Assembly: GCA_023213395.1 (NCBI GenBank)
Contig: CM041465.1
Span: 3,038,001 to 3,102,000 of the forward strand
Length of the DNA stretch: 64,000 nt
From: Cycas panzhihuaensis
Taxonomy: Eukaryota; Cycadophyta
Reading direction: 5' to 3'
The first letter of the stretch is position 1; every line of letters begins with the position of its first letter. A model generated the notes under the pieces. It saw only the letters and a program-made list of their open reading frames with translations. It did no database searches and was not told the DNA's origin. Below are positions 1 to 11,789 of this stretch, in pieces. The position numbers and the translations under genes are program-made.

Positions 1-364
1 ATTACCCATATAATTTAGTAGATGGTTATTATCTTATATGGATATCAATGATTTAATTTATTAATGAGGTTGATGAGTTTTTTTTATAGCTTACCAGTGG
101 AAGATATGAAGTTGTTGAAAAGAAACTCCATATATCATGACAGGTTATGAGCCATATTTGATTGTTGGTTTACAGGTGGTGATATGATATATTGATGTTA
201 TGATATGAGATAAATGTTGATGGCATTTTCTTATTAGCAGACAAATTATAATGAAGATAACTTTAATGATTAATATTTGTATGTGACACAGGTAAGACAA
301 AGACAATCATGAACAACTGATCTAGCATGAAGATGGGGACATTTAAATTTTATAAATTATACAT

Positions 365-801
365 TAAGGGGGAGGTTGAAATATTAAATTTCATAAAAGT
401 CATTATAATATTTAATTAGTAGATGAGTCGAGATGAGTCATTACTAGTCGATATAAAAGGTTTTTATACATGAGTTTATTGGTTGACATATTAACATGAT
501 TTTATTGGTTGATACATGGGGTGATGGATCTAGAAATATGTACACATATCATTTAAACATTTTAGATGAAATGAGTTAATGAAGAGAGCTAAGCTCTATC
601 CTTCTCTCATAGTTTTTCCTATCTATAGTTTTCACATGTATAAATATAGTATCTCATGGTGATATCTTTCTTGTACGTATGTTGTGTTATATTGATGTAT
701 ATATACTTACTTTATTATGCTTAATACTTACTTTAAACACCTCATGAATAATTCATATTTTATTATTGTTCATTCTAATTTATATTAACGAATGCTTTAC
801 A
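365..801 (+). repeat. Possible 3' end of a Copia-like element: polypurine tract and LTR
   Basis: A purine run (TTAAGGGGGAGG, about 365-375) is followed directly by TGAAATATT at 377, the arrangement expected where a polypurine tract meets a 3' LTR. Further in lies a TATA-like TATAAATATAG near 638. The right end is uncertain: TTTACA at 796-801 could be the CA terminus. No partner LTR lies inside the window and the 360 bp to the left show no readable RT or RNase H, so this may be a remnant whose body lies outside or has decayed. Boundaries are inferred. Confidence 0.3.
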
Positions 802-3600
802 TTCCTCCTATACCATTAGATAAGGTGGTATCTCGTGTAATAAATTTTAATAGTGTCTAATACATTTACTTATGTATCATTTAATACTAGTTTATATTCC
901 TTTTCTAACTTATATATGTTTTTACTTATTATACATTATATTATTCTTATAGAGATATTAAGAGATAACTCAATATAACATGAAAATATTAGATTATCTC
1001 TTAAACATGAAGGTTTTATAAGAATAATAAATCTCATGTACCTAGTTAAAAGATTCTACTTATTAAAGGAAGAAATAATACAAGTACTAGGGAATGTAAA
1101 GGAAGAGAAATTAATATGAGAACTTGTTGAGCTTCTTTGCATCTAAAAAAGGAAATGAATAGGTAACCCGAAATCCACCCAAATGAACATAATAGGTGGG
1201 GTTAGAAAGCCCTATATATAGAAATTGAATTAAATAATTTTTAGAAGATATATTAGAAGAAATAATATTACAAAAGTAATATGGTCTATTATAAGGGATA
1301 AGAAAGGAAGTGATACTAACAATTAAGCATCTCCAAAAGCAAGGCTAGAAAGGTATGCTCAATTGCTTCACTTTTAAAAAAGAGTAAATATACTAAAATT
1401 TAAGAAGCAATGTTATTAATACATGAAACTGAATATGGAAAGAGGAAGATACTTAGCACATGACTAAAGATATAATGGAAATTAAAGGACCCATTGAAAC
1501 CAAATGATATAAATACACACATATAATTTATAACTCCTATAAATTTGAAACACTTATTATAGATAATATTGAATGAAACCGCTTAGATAGTTTAGTAGGT
1601 ATTAGGTATTTAGTCATATAATAAGCCAACAAAATGTTGGACTTGGAAAACATAAAAATGGCATTTACATATGGTTGAGGAGGTTAGGGTATGACATAAA
1701 ACCATAAAGATGCACTTTGTTAAGGAAAATGCATTATTGGAAATTTTCACTTTATAGGAATAGTACAGATCTAAAGGGCATAACACTTCAAAATGTTTTT
1801 CCAAAACTCAAAAATAATACTAAATATAATAGCTCTAACCTTTTGTTCAGTGAAGTAACATATGTATTTATATTTCTACAAAATGAAAAAGGCATTAGAT
1901 GTATCTCATTTATTGACCATAATTTTAAAGACACATGCTAAGTCACTTCATAAATGTAAAATTATACAAATGGGAAATGGTTAAGAAATGGGTTACAAAT
2001 TAGCGTCAAAGTTGGAGTTTTATAAGCTAAATTTTAAAGTGATATGGCATAAGGTGTTTCTTGAGGGGGAGGGGAATGTGGAGTTAGTCAAAGGTAAAAA
2101 CAAGCATTTACTATTTATCCGTCTTAATTGTTTCAATAATATTTGTTCACCTAACTTGTATACATTATAACTTAAGAGGATACAAAGTGTTAATGAGGCT
2201 CATAAAAAATAATTTTAAATGTGTAACCTCATACCTAGTACTTTCTATTAGCTTTTTATAGACAGTCAAGACTTTCTAATATTCTATCAACTACCATTAA
2301 AGCCTGCATTGAATAATGTTAGTGCCATGGGTGTGTGTTTGCAATGCTTGTAAATTATTATTTGTCTTAAATGCCTTTACCTTCACTACTATATTAATTG
2401 TGTGTTTATTATTTAATTTCAAAATGACAAAAGAAAAGGTGCATTAGAAAAGTTATATTCCACTTTTAACCTTTGTTTTGATTGAATTTATTAAATTTAA
2501 TGACAAACATTCTTTTCCAACTTCGAGGCATATTTTAATTTATCACATGATTCATGTTATGTTGCTATGAACTTTAAAGCCCTTTTTTATAATTTAAGGG
2601 AAAGCAACATAACATATCTTAAAGAAAGTTTGGAATTTGACAACCGAAATGTTTGTCAAGTCTTATTTTGCATACTAAACTTTAACAACAAAAAAATTGC
2701 CAACCAATTGTGAAATGCACTTTTCAGTCAACTTTTACATGATAATAATTAAAAATCATGTATGTGATCTAAAAGTTGAGAGATAAGATATACAATTGTA
2801 CTAACTTTGATCCATATGTCCATAAAATTTTAAATAACAAAAGATGTTGTCCATCAAGTTCTAAACTTGCATGATGCTTTCAATGTAAATTTTAATTAAT
2901 TTTATAAAGTTTACAACAATCTTGAGTTATTAAAATTTAAATCGATCTCTGTACCTTTTACTTTATTCCGTGAAACAACTTTGAATGCTTTCCACTAATG
3001 TTAGTCAAATTGTATTAATTGAAAAGGTTAAGTTATGTAGGTCGATGGGATTTACCAACTTTGAAGTGAAATGAAAATGGGAAAAAAAAAAAAGTTCTTA
3101 ATTTTTGTATGTAGAGGGTGCCGTATTTCATGTGATAAATGATACATGTGATCAGGAGAAAAAAGAGGAAACAAGTTCAATGATGTGGTGGGGCCAAGTA
3201 CATGACCATAATTTAGAATAAATAAAGGCCAAGAACTTTTTACTTTACCAGGGAGAAAGAGGGAATCTGGGTCAGGACGTTCCATTTCACTTACTTCTAT
3301 GCAACCAGAAGTTGGTGTCTTTGATTACAGCGATTTATTATAAAGGGCCAAAAAAATTAAATAAACAAAAAGAAAAGAAGCAAAAGGAGACAGATTTAAG
3401 TAATCGAAAAGGTAGGAAAAAGAGAGGAAAAGGCGAAAAGCCAAAAGTCCTGCTGACAAGATCATACATTACGCAATTATTATCATTAAACGACTGTGAT
3501 TTAAAAATGAGGTAGACATCCAACCCACGAAATGGATATTGCCATGACAGCTCATCACAAAATGGCATGCAGCTTTTTTTTACATTCAATGGTTGAAGAA
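802..3600. other. Intergenic AT-rich DNA, no gene seen
   Basis: Only short open frames without family resemblance are present. I see no paired LTRs, no primer-binding site with a convincing LTR beside it, and no conserved protein motif. From about 3340 to 3450 the plus strand becomes strongly purine-rich just upstream of the Dof gene. Confidence 0.5.
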
Positions 3601-3616
3601 GCCAAAAAGCGGTGGA

Positions 3617-3651
3617 GGGGGGGGGGTATGGAAGCACGTGTACGTGGGCCC
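3617..3651 (+). promoter_or_regulatory. G-run, G-box and TCP-type site upstream of the Dof gene
   Basis: A run of ten G (3617-3626) is followed by CACGTG (3635-3640), the G-box core bound by bHLH and bZIP factors, and then by GTGGGCCC (3644-3651), which fits the class II TCP consensus GTGGNCCC. They sit about 250 bp before the first ATG of the Dof gene. A TTTTTAAA near 3700 could act as a weak TATA box. The motifs are seen in the sequence; their use is inferred from consensus knowledge only. Confidence 0.4.
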
Positions 3652-3898
3652 CCTCTGAGTTATGTGTAAGTCTTCCGTGTAAATTCGGGACTTTGTCACC
3701 TTTTTAAACCAACATATTCTCCTTTCATCCCGTTTTACGTTTCTTCTTCTTGGGTTCGCCTGTTGAAGGTAGCGTGGTTGGTGCTTCCGGTGCCCTCTTT
3801 CATCCCTGCCATCGTCTTGCAGCGTAGCTGAATAGAAAGTACCAAATCTAAAGGACCATCACATTTTGAACAATTCTCGTCAAGAGACTCTAACTGGA

Positions 3899-5627
3899 AT
3901 GCTACAATCCAAGTGTTCAGATCTCCCTTTCAAGTTGTTCGGTAAAATGATAGCGGTTTTGGATTCCACGCTAACCTCGCCAGACGAAAATCCCAACAAA
4001 GTAAGATTGCTTGACTAGCAACTTTTTCTCTGGCATTTTTCATTCCTTCCTGTTTTCTTTGGGTTCAAATTTGAGGAATCCAATTCCCTGCAAAGGAAAA
4101 TTTGCAAGTGCTACATAATAGTAGCCGTTTGTTTAAATCTCTGCGCCATAAAATGGAAAGGGTGCTGAATTTGTATAAATCTATCATACAAAAGCGTTCC
4201 TTATTGTCTCTCCTTCCATTGATGGAATAGAATGGCAGTGAAGGCGGACACATAGAACCGGGGTTCAAACATAACCGTCCAATTCCGTTGATGTGTTTCA
4301 TCTTTTATCAGCGCTGGGGCAGTAATTATTATGATAGCAACGGAAGTTTGGATCTTCAGAAGTTTTGAAAATTATAATTAATATAATGAGACGTGAGAAT
4401 TACATGGTATTTCTCCGTCTCTGACATTAGATTTCTCCATTGAACTAAGATCTGTTGTGGAGGCTACGAAGTCTTCCTATGAAATTTGTTCAGGTCACAT
4501 TCAGTGATTTAGCATGGAGATTTGGATGATATGCCTGGTCGATCGCAGTATGTCGCTGACATTTGGTTTGTTTATATGCGCAGGAAACAAATGAGAAATC
4601 CAGCCCACACCAAGAGGACTCCCTGGTCGTTGATCCCCGACCCGATGAAGTACAGGAAATTATGTTGCTTGAGAAGAGCAATGGCTGGGAACTGAAGATG
4701 CCAAGCGATCAAAATGTAGAGGAGACGTTGGAGGCAAACGAGTACATGCCAATGGGTAAAAAAAGCAACTGTAACAAGGTGGTGCTAAGAAAGCCAGACA
4801 AGCTTCTTCCTTGCCCCAGATGTGATAGTGGCGAGACCAAGTTTTGCTACTACAACAATTACAATGTGAATCAGCCTCGTCATTTCTGTAAGAATTGCCA
4901 AAGGTATTGGACTGCCGGTGGAACGTTGAGAAATGTTCCCGTTGGCGCAGGTCGAAGGAAGAACAAGCACTCCACGCTGCCTCACGTAAACCATATCAAC
5001 TTTGATCCTCCACAATCCGTTACCCCTTCCTTCTCCGTTCCCAGCCCTATGACATCCTCTGTAATAAGCTTTGGATTAGAGCAATGTAACGATGCGGCCC
5101 AAGCGCTGTTCAAGAATCCAGTTATATCCTCTGCTGTCGAAAGCAATTCTAATTTGGTTTGTGGGCCGCCCAATAAAATCTGTACCACCAACCGTGATGC
5201 GGAAATGGAAACCCGTGAGACCAAAACCAAGGAAATTCCACCGAACAGGGATGGGAATTGGTGGATAAATGCCAGTAGCCCTTGGGCTAGTTATTCCTGT
5301 AATGGTGCGTGGAGCACTAGTGTGAATGCATCGTCAGAGACGAGCTTGGGTAAACATTCTCGGTGTAGCCAACTGCAATCAGAGAGGTCCCTATTGCTTC
5401 CGCGGACACTGCGGATAAATGATGGCAAGGAAGGTTCGGAAAGTTCCATTTGGAAAAGTGTGAGAGTGGAAACCAAGTGTGGATCAGGTGTTTTCAAAGC
5501 CTTCCAGCGGTCCGACAGGGTAGAAAGTACTGACAACAAACATATTTGTGCGACCTCCTCTCCCGCCCACTTCATGAACGCAAATCCTGCAGCCCATACA
5601 AGATCAGGGAAGTGCCTGAGGTTTTGA
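3899..5627 (+). CDS. Dof-type zinc-finger transcription factor, CYCLING DOF FACTOR-like (2 exons: 3899-4000, 4584-5627)
   Basis: Nuclear DNA-binding protein of the CDF subgroup; in Arabidopsis these repress CONSTANS and FT under clock control and are removed by FKF1-GIGANTEA. Exon 1 encodes 34 residues starting at the first ATG after the apparent promoter and includes KLFGK, matching the N-terminal KLFG motif of CDFs. The phase-0 intron (4001-4583) has GT at 4001 and AG at 4582-4583. Exon 2 continues in frame to TGA at 5625-5627, for 381 aa in total. The Dof finger spans about residues 108-164 with CX2CX21CX2C (C111, C114, C136, C139), the N-Q-P-R-H-F segment and a basic tail. CDF C-terminal modules follow: a Trp-rich WWIN/SPW block (about 260), LPRTLRIND (about 307), SSIWKS (about 322), GVFKAFQ (about 335) and ANPAA (about 367). 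No frameshift or stop interrupts it, so it looks functional. The exact CDF orthologue is not assigned. Confidence 0.9.
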
Positions 5628-5631
5628 ACCC

Positions 5632-5778
5632 ATGACCATGCCAATGGATCCAAATTGGCCTTCCAGCAATGTATATCCAAGTCTCCCGTTAGCATTTCGT
5701 TCTGGAGAATACACAAAACAATCAAAAATACGTTCTCTCCTTGAAGAGGAAGAAGCATTTCGTGTGTCAGTGTTGTGA
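5632..5778 (+). other. Out-of-frame coding-like stretch just after the Dof stop codon
   Basis: Four bases after the Dof TGA, in the +1 frame, a 48-codon reading frame begins with ATG at 5632 and ends with TGA at 5776-5778. Its product is rich in Pro, Trp and Tyr at first (MDPNWPSSNVYPSLPLAF) and acidic at the end (SLLEEEEAF), similar in flavour to Dof C-terminal modules. It may be a downstream exon or alternative C-terminus, the remains of a longer C-terminus cut off by a one-base shift, or plain 3' UTR. Standard CDF proteins usually end near the ANPAA block already present in the main frame, so 3' UTR remains a fair reading. Confidence 0.3.
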
Positions 5779-6533
5779 TTCACTGCGATGCAGGCCCGTG
5801 TCCATTTCAGGAGGCCATGGCAGAAATGTAGGGGTTGTACGTTGAATCATTGAATAGAGGCCGGACAGCCGGTGCTCGTCTATGTGCGAGCCCCAAGAAT
5901 AGAAACGCCAGATGAGGTCATTAATTTGCCCGTTTCTTCAGACTCGCATAATCCAATTACCCAATGCACATCATTCGCCTCTCGATACTTCCTCGTGGAA
6001 AGCTTCCTGCCTTCCTAATTCATTCATCCACAAGTCCATGGATTAAACGTATATTTGCAAGCCTTTCCACGAAAAACAACGGAGAGTTAAAGCTCCTCTC
6101 TTGGTGATTCAGCCTTAGGTTCACCATTAAGTGAATGTTTTCTGGTTGTTGGGCCAACGGATTATTGTATGTATGTAGAATTGTTGCTTATAACAAACAT
6201 AAATTGGTGAATTTCCATAACATGAATATGTTATTCAATTTTTCCTCTCTCATGCTTTATGTCATTGTACCTTTCGTTTCATCTTTCATGGCCAATCGTA
6301 CTTGCAAATCAGATGCTACAAGTAAAAATAGATGTTACAACTAGGAATCGCCTTAGAGATCAATATAAATAGTTGCATTAAATTTCTAACATTATAGGTA
6401 TTTTAGATCCACACATGGAATCCATACTATTATCACATTTTGAGATTGGTGTCTTTTTGGACAAAATAGAAAAGAATAGTACAATAACCGTAGATTTTAA
6501 CATCAATTGGAACATGAAACTCATCACAACCAC
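5779..6533. other. 3' flank of the Dof gene, no further gene seen
   Basis: The first few hundred bases are GC-richer than the surroundings and probably hold the 3' UTR. I found no clear AATAAA near the stop. Beyond about 6100 the DNA becomes AT-rich with no recognisable coding or repeat structure. Confidence 0.4.
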
Positions 6534-6597
6534 CACCTAGTGATTCATCAAGTTTGGTAATGTTTCACCTAGTGATTCATCAAGTTTGGTAATGCTT
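6534..6597. repeat. Two-copy 32-bp tandem duplication
   Basis: The unit beginning CACCTAGTGATTCATCAAG at 6534-6565 is repeated at 6566-6597 with a single visible change (GTTT against GCTT at the end of the unit). No third copy follows. Confidence 0.85.
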
Positions 6598-8011
6598 CAC
6601 TATGATGTGACACATTCAAATTCTAAACTTAAGATTATCATTGGTAATACAAAGTTTAAGTATTTTAATATGACAAATACATTGAAGCATTTGAAATTTT
6701 TAATATGTGGTTTTGAATGTTCAAATTTAAATTCAATAAAGTCTCCCATGTTATCTCACAATTGTTATTATGATTCTTTGATTGGTATGTGTATTTAAAA
6801 TTAAGACTTTGGGCATCACTTTTACTTCTTTTTTATAAAAAACGATTGCTTCTATTTTTCTTTTGACCTTAACTACCCTACTTAATGTGATAATGATCTT
6901 TGATGTTTATGCTTAATTACTAGAGTGAAATATACCATAAATAAATCTCATATATGTTACCACCCCAAAAATAAATAGTACAAACTACCAATAGTCTTTT
7001 TAATGTATAAATTATACAAAAATGGGTAATGTCCCTTCATTAATCATGGTTTGCATGTTATAAGCTTGTCTCCCCTTCTTGTTTCTATCTCACTAGGGAA
7101 ATGTTTTCCTCTCTTGGTTTATATGCACTCTAATCCAATATATCGGTGCCATCAAATTGCTCAAGAGGAACAAATAGGCCTCTTACCTAAAGTAGAATTT
7201 GTTTTGCACCATATGATTGTTGAAGAAGAAATTAATAATATTATGGATCCCTCATCCAACTCTTCGCCTGAGAAAAAACAAAACTTCGACTAATTATACC
7301 CCCACAAGTTTTTTTATTTGCCTTCTCCACAGTGTTGGGGGTGCCTTTGGTTTTACTTTTTTGTTAATAACAATCACCATAGAGTTATGTGTCATTTTTC
7401 CATTCACTACAAAATGCCTCATTATTAATCAAAATTTATTTTGAAGAACTGTCTTAAAACATACACTCTTTTTTTTGTAACAATTTTAGTTTCATACCCA
7501 AAAAAACACACAAACTATAATGTTCTTAGAATCCATTATATATAGAGTATTATTGATTTTTATTATGATTTATATCCTTAAAGAATATTTTAATAAATTA
7601 TATAAATTTAATGTGACATATTTAATAAAATGTAAGTGCATAAGTAAATTATTGTAATGGACCCTCCTCACAATAATGCCATTTAACCACCTTTACCACA
7701 TAACAAACCACAAGATTGGCCAATGACACCATGCTAGAAATCTAAAGGAATACATAAACATATTCATGATAGATATTCATAATATGCAAATGAAGTTCCA
7801 TCACGTAATATCAAAAGTGCATATACATAAAATTAAAACTTAAGAGTTATCTTTTGTGGGAAGAAATGTCAAATTGCTCATAGAAAATTCACTACCTTTA
7901 GGAAACTCCTCTTGAGAATTCACTTCTATGTTGAGGCACATGAAATAAATGAAGAAGTAGTAGTGAATGGTCCTAGACTCGTTTTAGTCCCCGAAATAGT
8001 AAAGTCAGTTA
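6598..8011. other. Intergenic, no gene seen
   Basis: AT-rich sequence with short open frames near 7050-7440 that show no family motif, signal or repeat structure that I recognise. Confidence 0.45.
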
Positions 8012-8289
8012 TGTTGAAGTATAATGTTTAATTATGTTAAGGTTGTAAAGAGTATTTATTAAATATTATTACTCCTAACTAAAAGGTGGGTTAGGTAAGA
8101 GAGCTAAATGGGCTAGTTTTGGTAGTTATGAACCTTTCATTAGAGATTTATATGCTAAAATATGTACACATCCATAGCATTAAGTAATGACATAATTTGA
8201 GTCTTTTTCCTCAATATTTTTTAATAAATGTTTGCATCTTTATTCGTTTGAATCTTTGGTGGTTGTGTGCCAATAATTGGTGTTAGAGC
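8012..8289 (+). repeat. Candidate 261-bp LTR with adjacent tRNA-iMet primer-binding site
   Basis: A segment starting TGTTGAAGTATAATG (8012) and ending GTGTGCCA (8272) has TG...CA termini and is followed four bases later by TTGGTGTTAGAGC (8277-8289). That motif is close to TTGGTATCAGAGC, the complement of the initiator-Met tRNA 3' end used by most plant Copia elements. This would be a 5' LTR. Downstream to 9558 I cannot read gag or pol and see no convincing second LTR, so the element is either very decayed or non-autonomous. Confidence 0.4.
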
Positions 8290-9558
8290 AAGTTTAAGAA
8301 GTTGTCATGCTTTATGCTTGAGATGGCACTTCTTAAACCTAGGATATATTTGAGTTTGAGTTGTAGATAAAAGGATTGGCTATTTGAAATAGGTTATATG
8401 AGAAATTAAAAGTTCATAATAGGTGTGAGAAAATGGCCATATAGGGGTGTATAAAAGTAATTTTTTAATCATGAATACCCATAAAGAGCATGTAAAGATG
8501 AATTATTAAAAGTCCATGAAGGGACATACAGAGACAACATATGAAGAAGCTTAATAGGGTTTTAATGGGTAATTATTATTGTTGAAAGTTTCGAATAAAT
8601 CATAATAAGGGTATTTATTTGAGTGAGATTTCCTAAGCTAGAAGATGCTCTACTATTCTAGCATTGCCAAGCAAATCATTGAAGACACCACTAGAAGATA
8701 GAATTTATGCGATATCTACCATCACTCGTATAGTCATTAAATGATGATAAACGCTCTTCATTCATTAGATGTAGATATAGATCTCTCGTAATTTGTAATA
8801 GCTACATATAGAACTCTATTTGTAATCTTAGACATTAGTTGAAGTATGTTTAAGGCGTAGTACCTCATCCTATAATAGAAAAAATGTAGTGTTATTAAAT
8901 ATTTATTCTTACATGCCTACACATTTTTTAGATTATTGTTATGTTTTTTCTAGTGATAAATCAGGTTAGAAATAAGCAATTTCTTTATACTACCATGAGG
9001 GTCTTGGTATCGGATGTTCCTCCACTAGTGAAAGTTGGGGCATAACAAGTATTTCCTAAAAATTATGACTCTAAAATCCACCATGACATAGGTAAAGTAG
9101 GTATGTATTTATTGTTTACATTAGTTGATTTTATACATTGATAAATATATGAGATGGTGTTTACTTATTATTCTTATAATGGATGTGAGTATTTAGCTTA
9201 TTTTGATTAATATATATTGGTGGTGTAATAAAAAACATACACTTGGGTCTCATTCAATGAGAAATGAATCCCCAGCACACCTTGGTCCTTTTTGGCATAT
9301 TTTCTGATATTTTATTCATCAATTTTCATCACTTTCATTTTTTCAAAATTTTAAAACTTTTAAACTCTTTCAGACTTCTTCTAGTACCATAATAAAAGTT
9401 GGTACCAATGGAATTTTTATCATAATGCATTATGCACCGTTATGAAAATTATAATGGGGGATAATGCACCATTATAAATTCATAAGAGAGTCATCCCTCT
9501 TTTGAATAATACATGTTTATTATTTTTCTAATGAGATATTATAAAAAATAATAAAGCA
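8290..9558. other. Undefined, possibly interior of a decayed LTR element
   Basis: No open reading frame with recognisable domains is present. A weak echo of the 8012 LTR start (TGTTGAAAGTTTCG near 8580) is not convincing as a 3' LTR. The last part, near 9420-9480, repeats the motif ATAATGCACC in short palindromic contexts. Confidence 0.35.
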
Positions 9559-9563
9559 AGATG

Positions 9564-9874
9564 TGAAAGAGGTTAATGTATCAAGGTCATTTGTGTTGAT
9601 TAATTATATGACCTTAGGATATATTGTTAGCATTAGTCTCTTAATGAAATGCACTTTATGTGCATTTATATATAATTTCGGGTTCATGTCATTAGGCGGG
9701 AAAATCCTAACCCTAATGCTCACTTTCAATAATAAAAGGCGAAATCTCAAGGAGGGAATAATGATTCATTCTTACCTCTAAGCTTGCTCTCATATCTTGT
9801 TTCATTTCTTTTTTATTTTCCATTGTTATTATGTGCATGTGAGTGATTTATTCCCTAGATTCATTCTTCCTTCA
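9564..9874 (+). repeat. Copia-1 5' LTR
   Basis: 311 bp, TG...CA ends, matching the 3' LTR over its whole length without indels. Adjacent on the left is AGATG, repeated after the 3' LTR. Confidence 0.93.
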
Positions 9875-9876
9875 TG

Positions 9877-9889
9877 TGGTATTAGAGCT
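9877..9889 (+). other. Copia-1 primer-binding site (tRNA-iMet type)
   Basis: TGGTATTAGAGCT lies two bases after the LTR end and differs from the canonical TGGTATCAGAGC by one C-to-T transition. Confidence 0.85.
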
Positions 9890-11789
9890 AGAAGGGGATC
9901 TATTCACTCCACTCCACTTGCATGGAGTCATTTTACCTCTCCTTCACCTTCAATGTAAAGTATTGAGTCTGCATTCACTATTTTTAACATTTTGAGAGCT
10001 TAAAATTATAGTAATTTATATGCTGCTTCTTTTTATATGTGTGTAAAAATTCAAAGGTGAAGAATACAGGTTTTTAAAACCATTCAACTATCAGAACAGT
10101 CCCAGAAGCATTAAAGGCCTACAATTTCATGAAAAATTTGACCATCTCAGATTTTGATGAAATTTGGAATGTAAGGTCACCTTGACTAGAGGATCATTTT
10201 TGTCTTATGAATCAACTTTAGATTTAGCCTTTATTAGTGAGTTTTGGCTGAGACAAAAGGGTGAAATTTATGGATAAGTGATTTAAGGCACTTTTTCTAA
10301 TGAAATTCTTTAATTATAAACTAAAAATCTAAAAGTTTAATTAAGGGATCTGGTAGATTTATGTCTTAGGATTAGTTTAAGATAAATCTCATCAATTTTC
10401 ATTCACTATTTAGTGAGACATATGTAGTTTTCTCGTGGTTGCTGAATTTGCCTACTCAACCCTACAAAAGGATATTGTGAGGGCATTTTGGGTAATTTTT
10501 TGGCTGATTTTAGAGATGGTGTAGAAGATAAAGTTGATATACATTTTAAAATGTAACTTTTAACATATTGAAGTTTATATTTTGAGACAATGAATTTGAT
10601 AGAATTTTATTTTTGTGTTTTTTTCAGCAGAATTTTTTTTTTGCCTTTTCAAAAACCTGACTTCATAATTCTTATCAGAAACGATATTCTAAACACTTTT
10701 TCCTTTTGTCATAACTTTAGATTTCATCATTTAGGCATGCGTGCTTGTAATTTTTAGAAAAAATTGCTCATTTATCATTATTTGTAAATTTTATAAAAAA
10801 ATCATAAAATATGGCAAAATAGCATGCATATAGATTTAGAAAAATTAGTATTTTAGTGGCAAGTTGATCAATTTTTTAGCCCATTGTGACTTTTGTATCA
10901 AAACTTCAAAAAACATATTTGAAAACATTGTACTAAAGTAAGGAAAACCTTGGATCAGAAGTAACATCTGGTTCCCTTGCTAAATCTAACATGTTTTTTC
11001 TATTACACACATAGCATAGAGCATCACATAAAGCAGCAGTAACAACAAAGCAAGCACATTTGGCAACTTTTCATTTCAATTTTCAGTTATTCGAAAATAA
11101 CTTATATTATTCCTAAAAGGAATCTCATCCATATGATTTATATCATCAATTCTTGACTTGTGCGTACTCACCTTGGTTGAAATAGACCACGATTGGCTGA
11201 AGTCTAGGTCCTAAGGGAGGTGTGAGTTTCATACTAGGTCTGGTCTTAACCGGAATAGTGGTGGAGGGACAGGTTAGCCATACCTATGGCCTCTAATTAG
11301 GGATAATCCTGATAACCACACAGGGCGAAAACCTTAATGCAAGATTAAAATTAACCAGGTCCAATATCCATCATAGCCATGGGATACATAGTACCATTTG
11401 ACTCTTTGGAGGAGGTATATAACTACTTACTGGTGAATTAGGTAAGGACTGGGAGTACTTGGCCTTCGATGTGACTTAGATTTCATCACCAAGTGTAAGT
11501 GCAGGTATTGCAGGTGAAGGCGTTAATTGTATACTAGAAGCCTTAAGCATCGAAACCTCACCTACATTTAGATATAAGTGAGAGGTTCACCACTCTTTGC
11601 TAGCTCTACATTAGGCCTCATTCTGGCATCATTATTTTTACTTATTTTTCATAGTTATTAAAAAATATTTAATCATTATTTACTTCTCATTATAGCATTC
11701 ATTTCTACATCCCTACTGTGTCAAGTGTATTAGCCACACGTGTCAGTGGCACATACTTCTATCATCTCTTCTACTTCTTTATCATCACC
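9890..11789 (+). other. Copia-1 untranslated leader, unusually long (about 1.9 kb)
   Basis: No open frame of note lies between the primer site and the gag start. The first 1.2 kb is AT-rich. From about 11160 to 11600 the sequence is of more balanced composition, with short recurring phrases such as GGCCT and AGGTA motifs but no readable protein. It could be a genuine long leader or contain an unrecognised old insertion. Confidence 0.5.

Noticed and set aside
5291-5758. Long minus-strand open frame over the Dof C-terminus
   Set aside because: It overlaps the well-supported Dof coding exon in antisense, has no motif, and arises from codon bias of the true gene.
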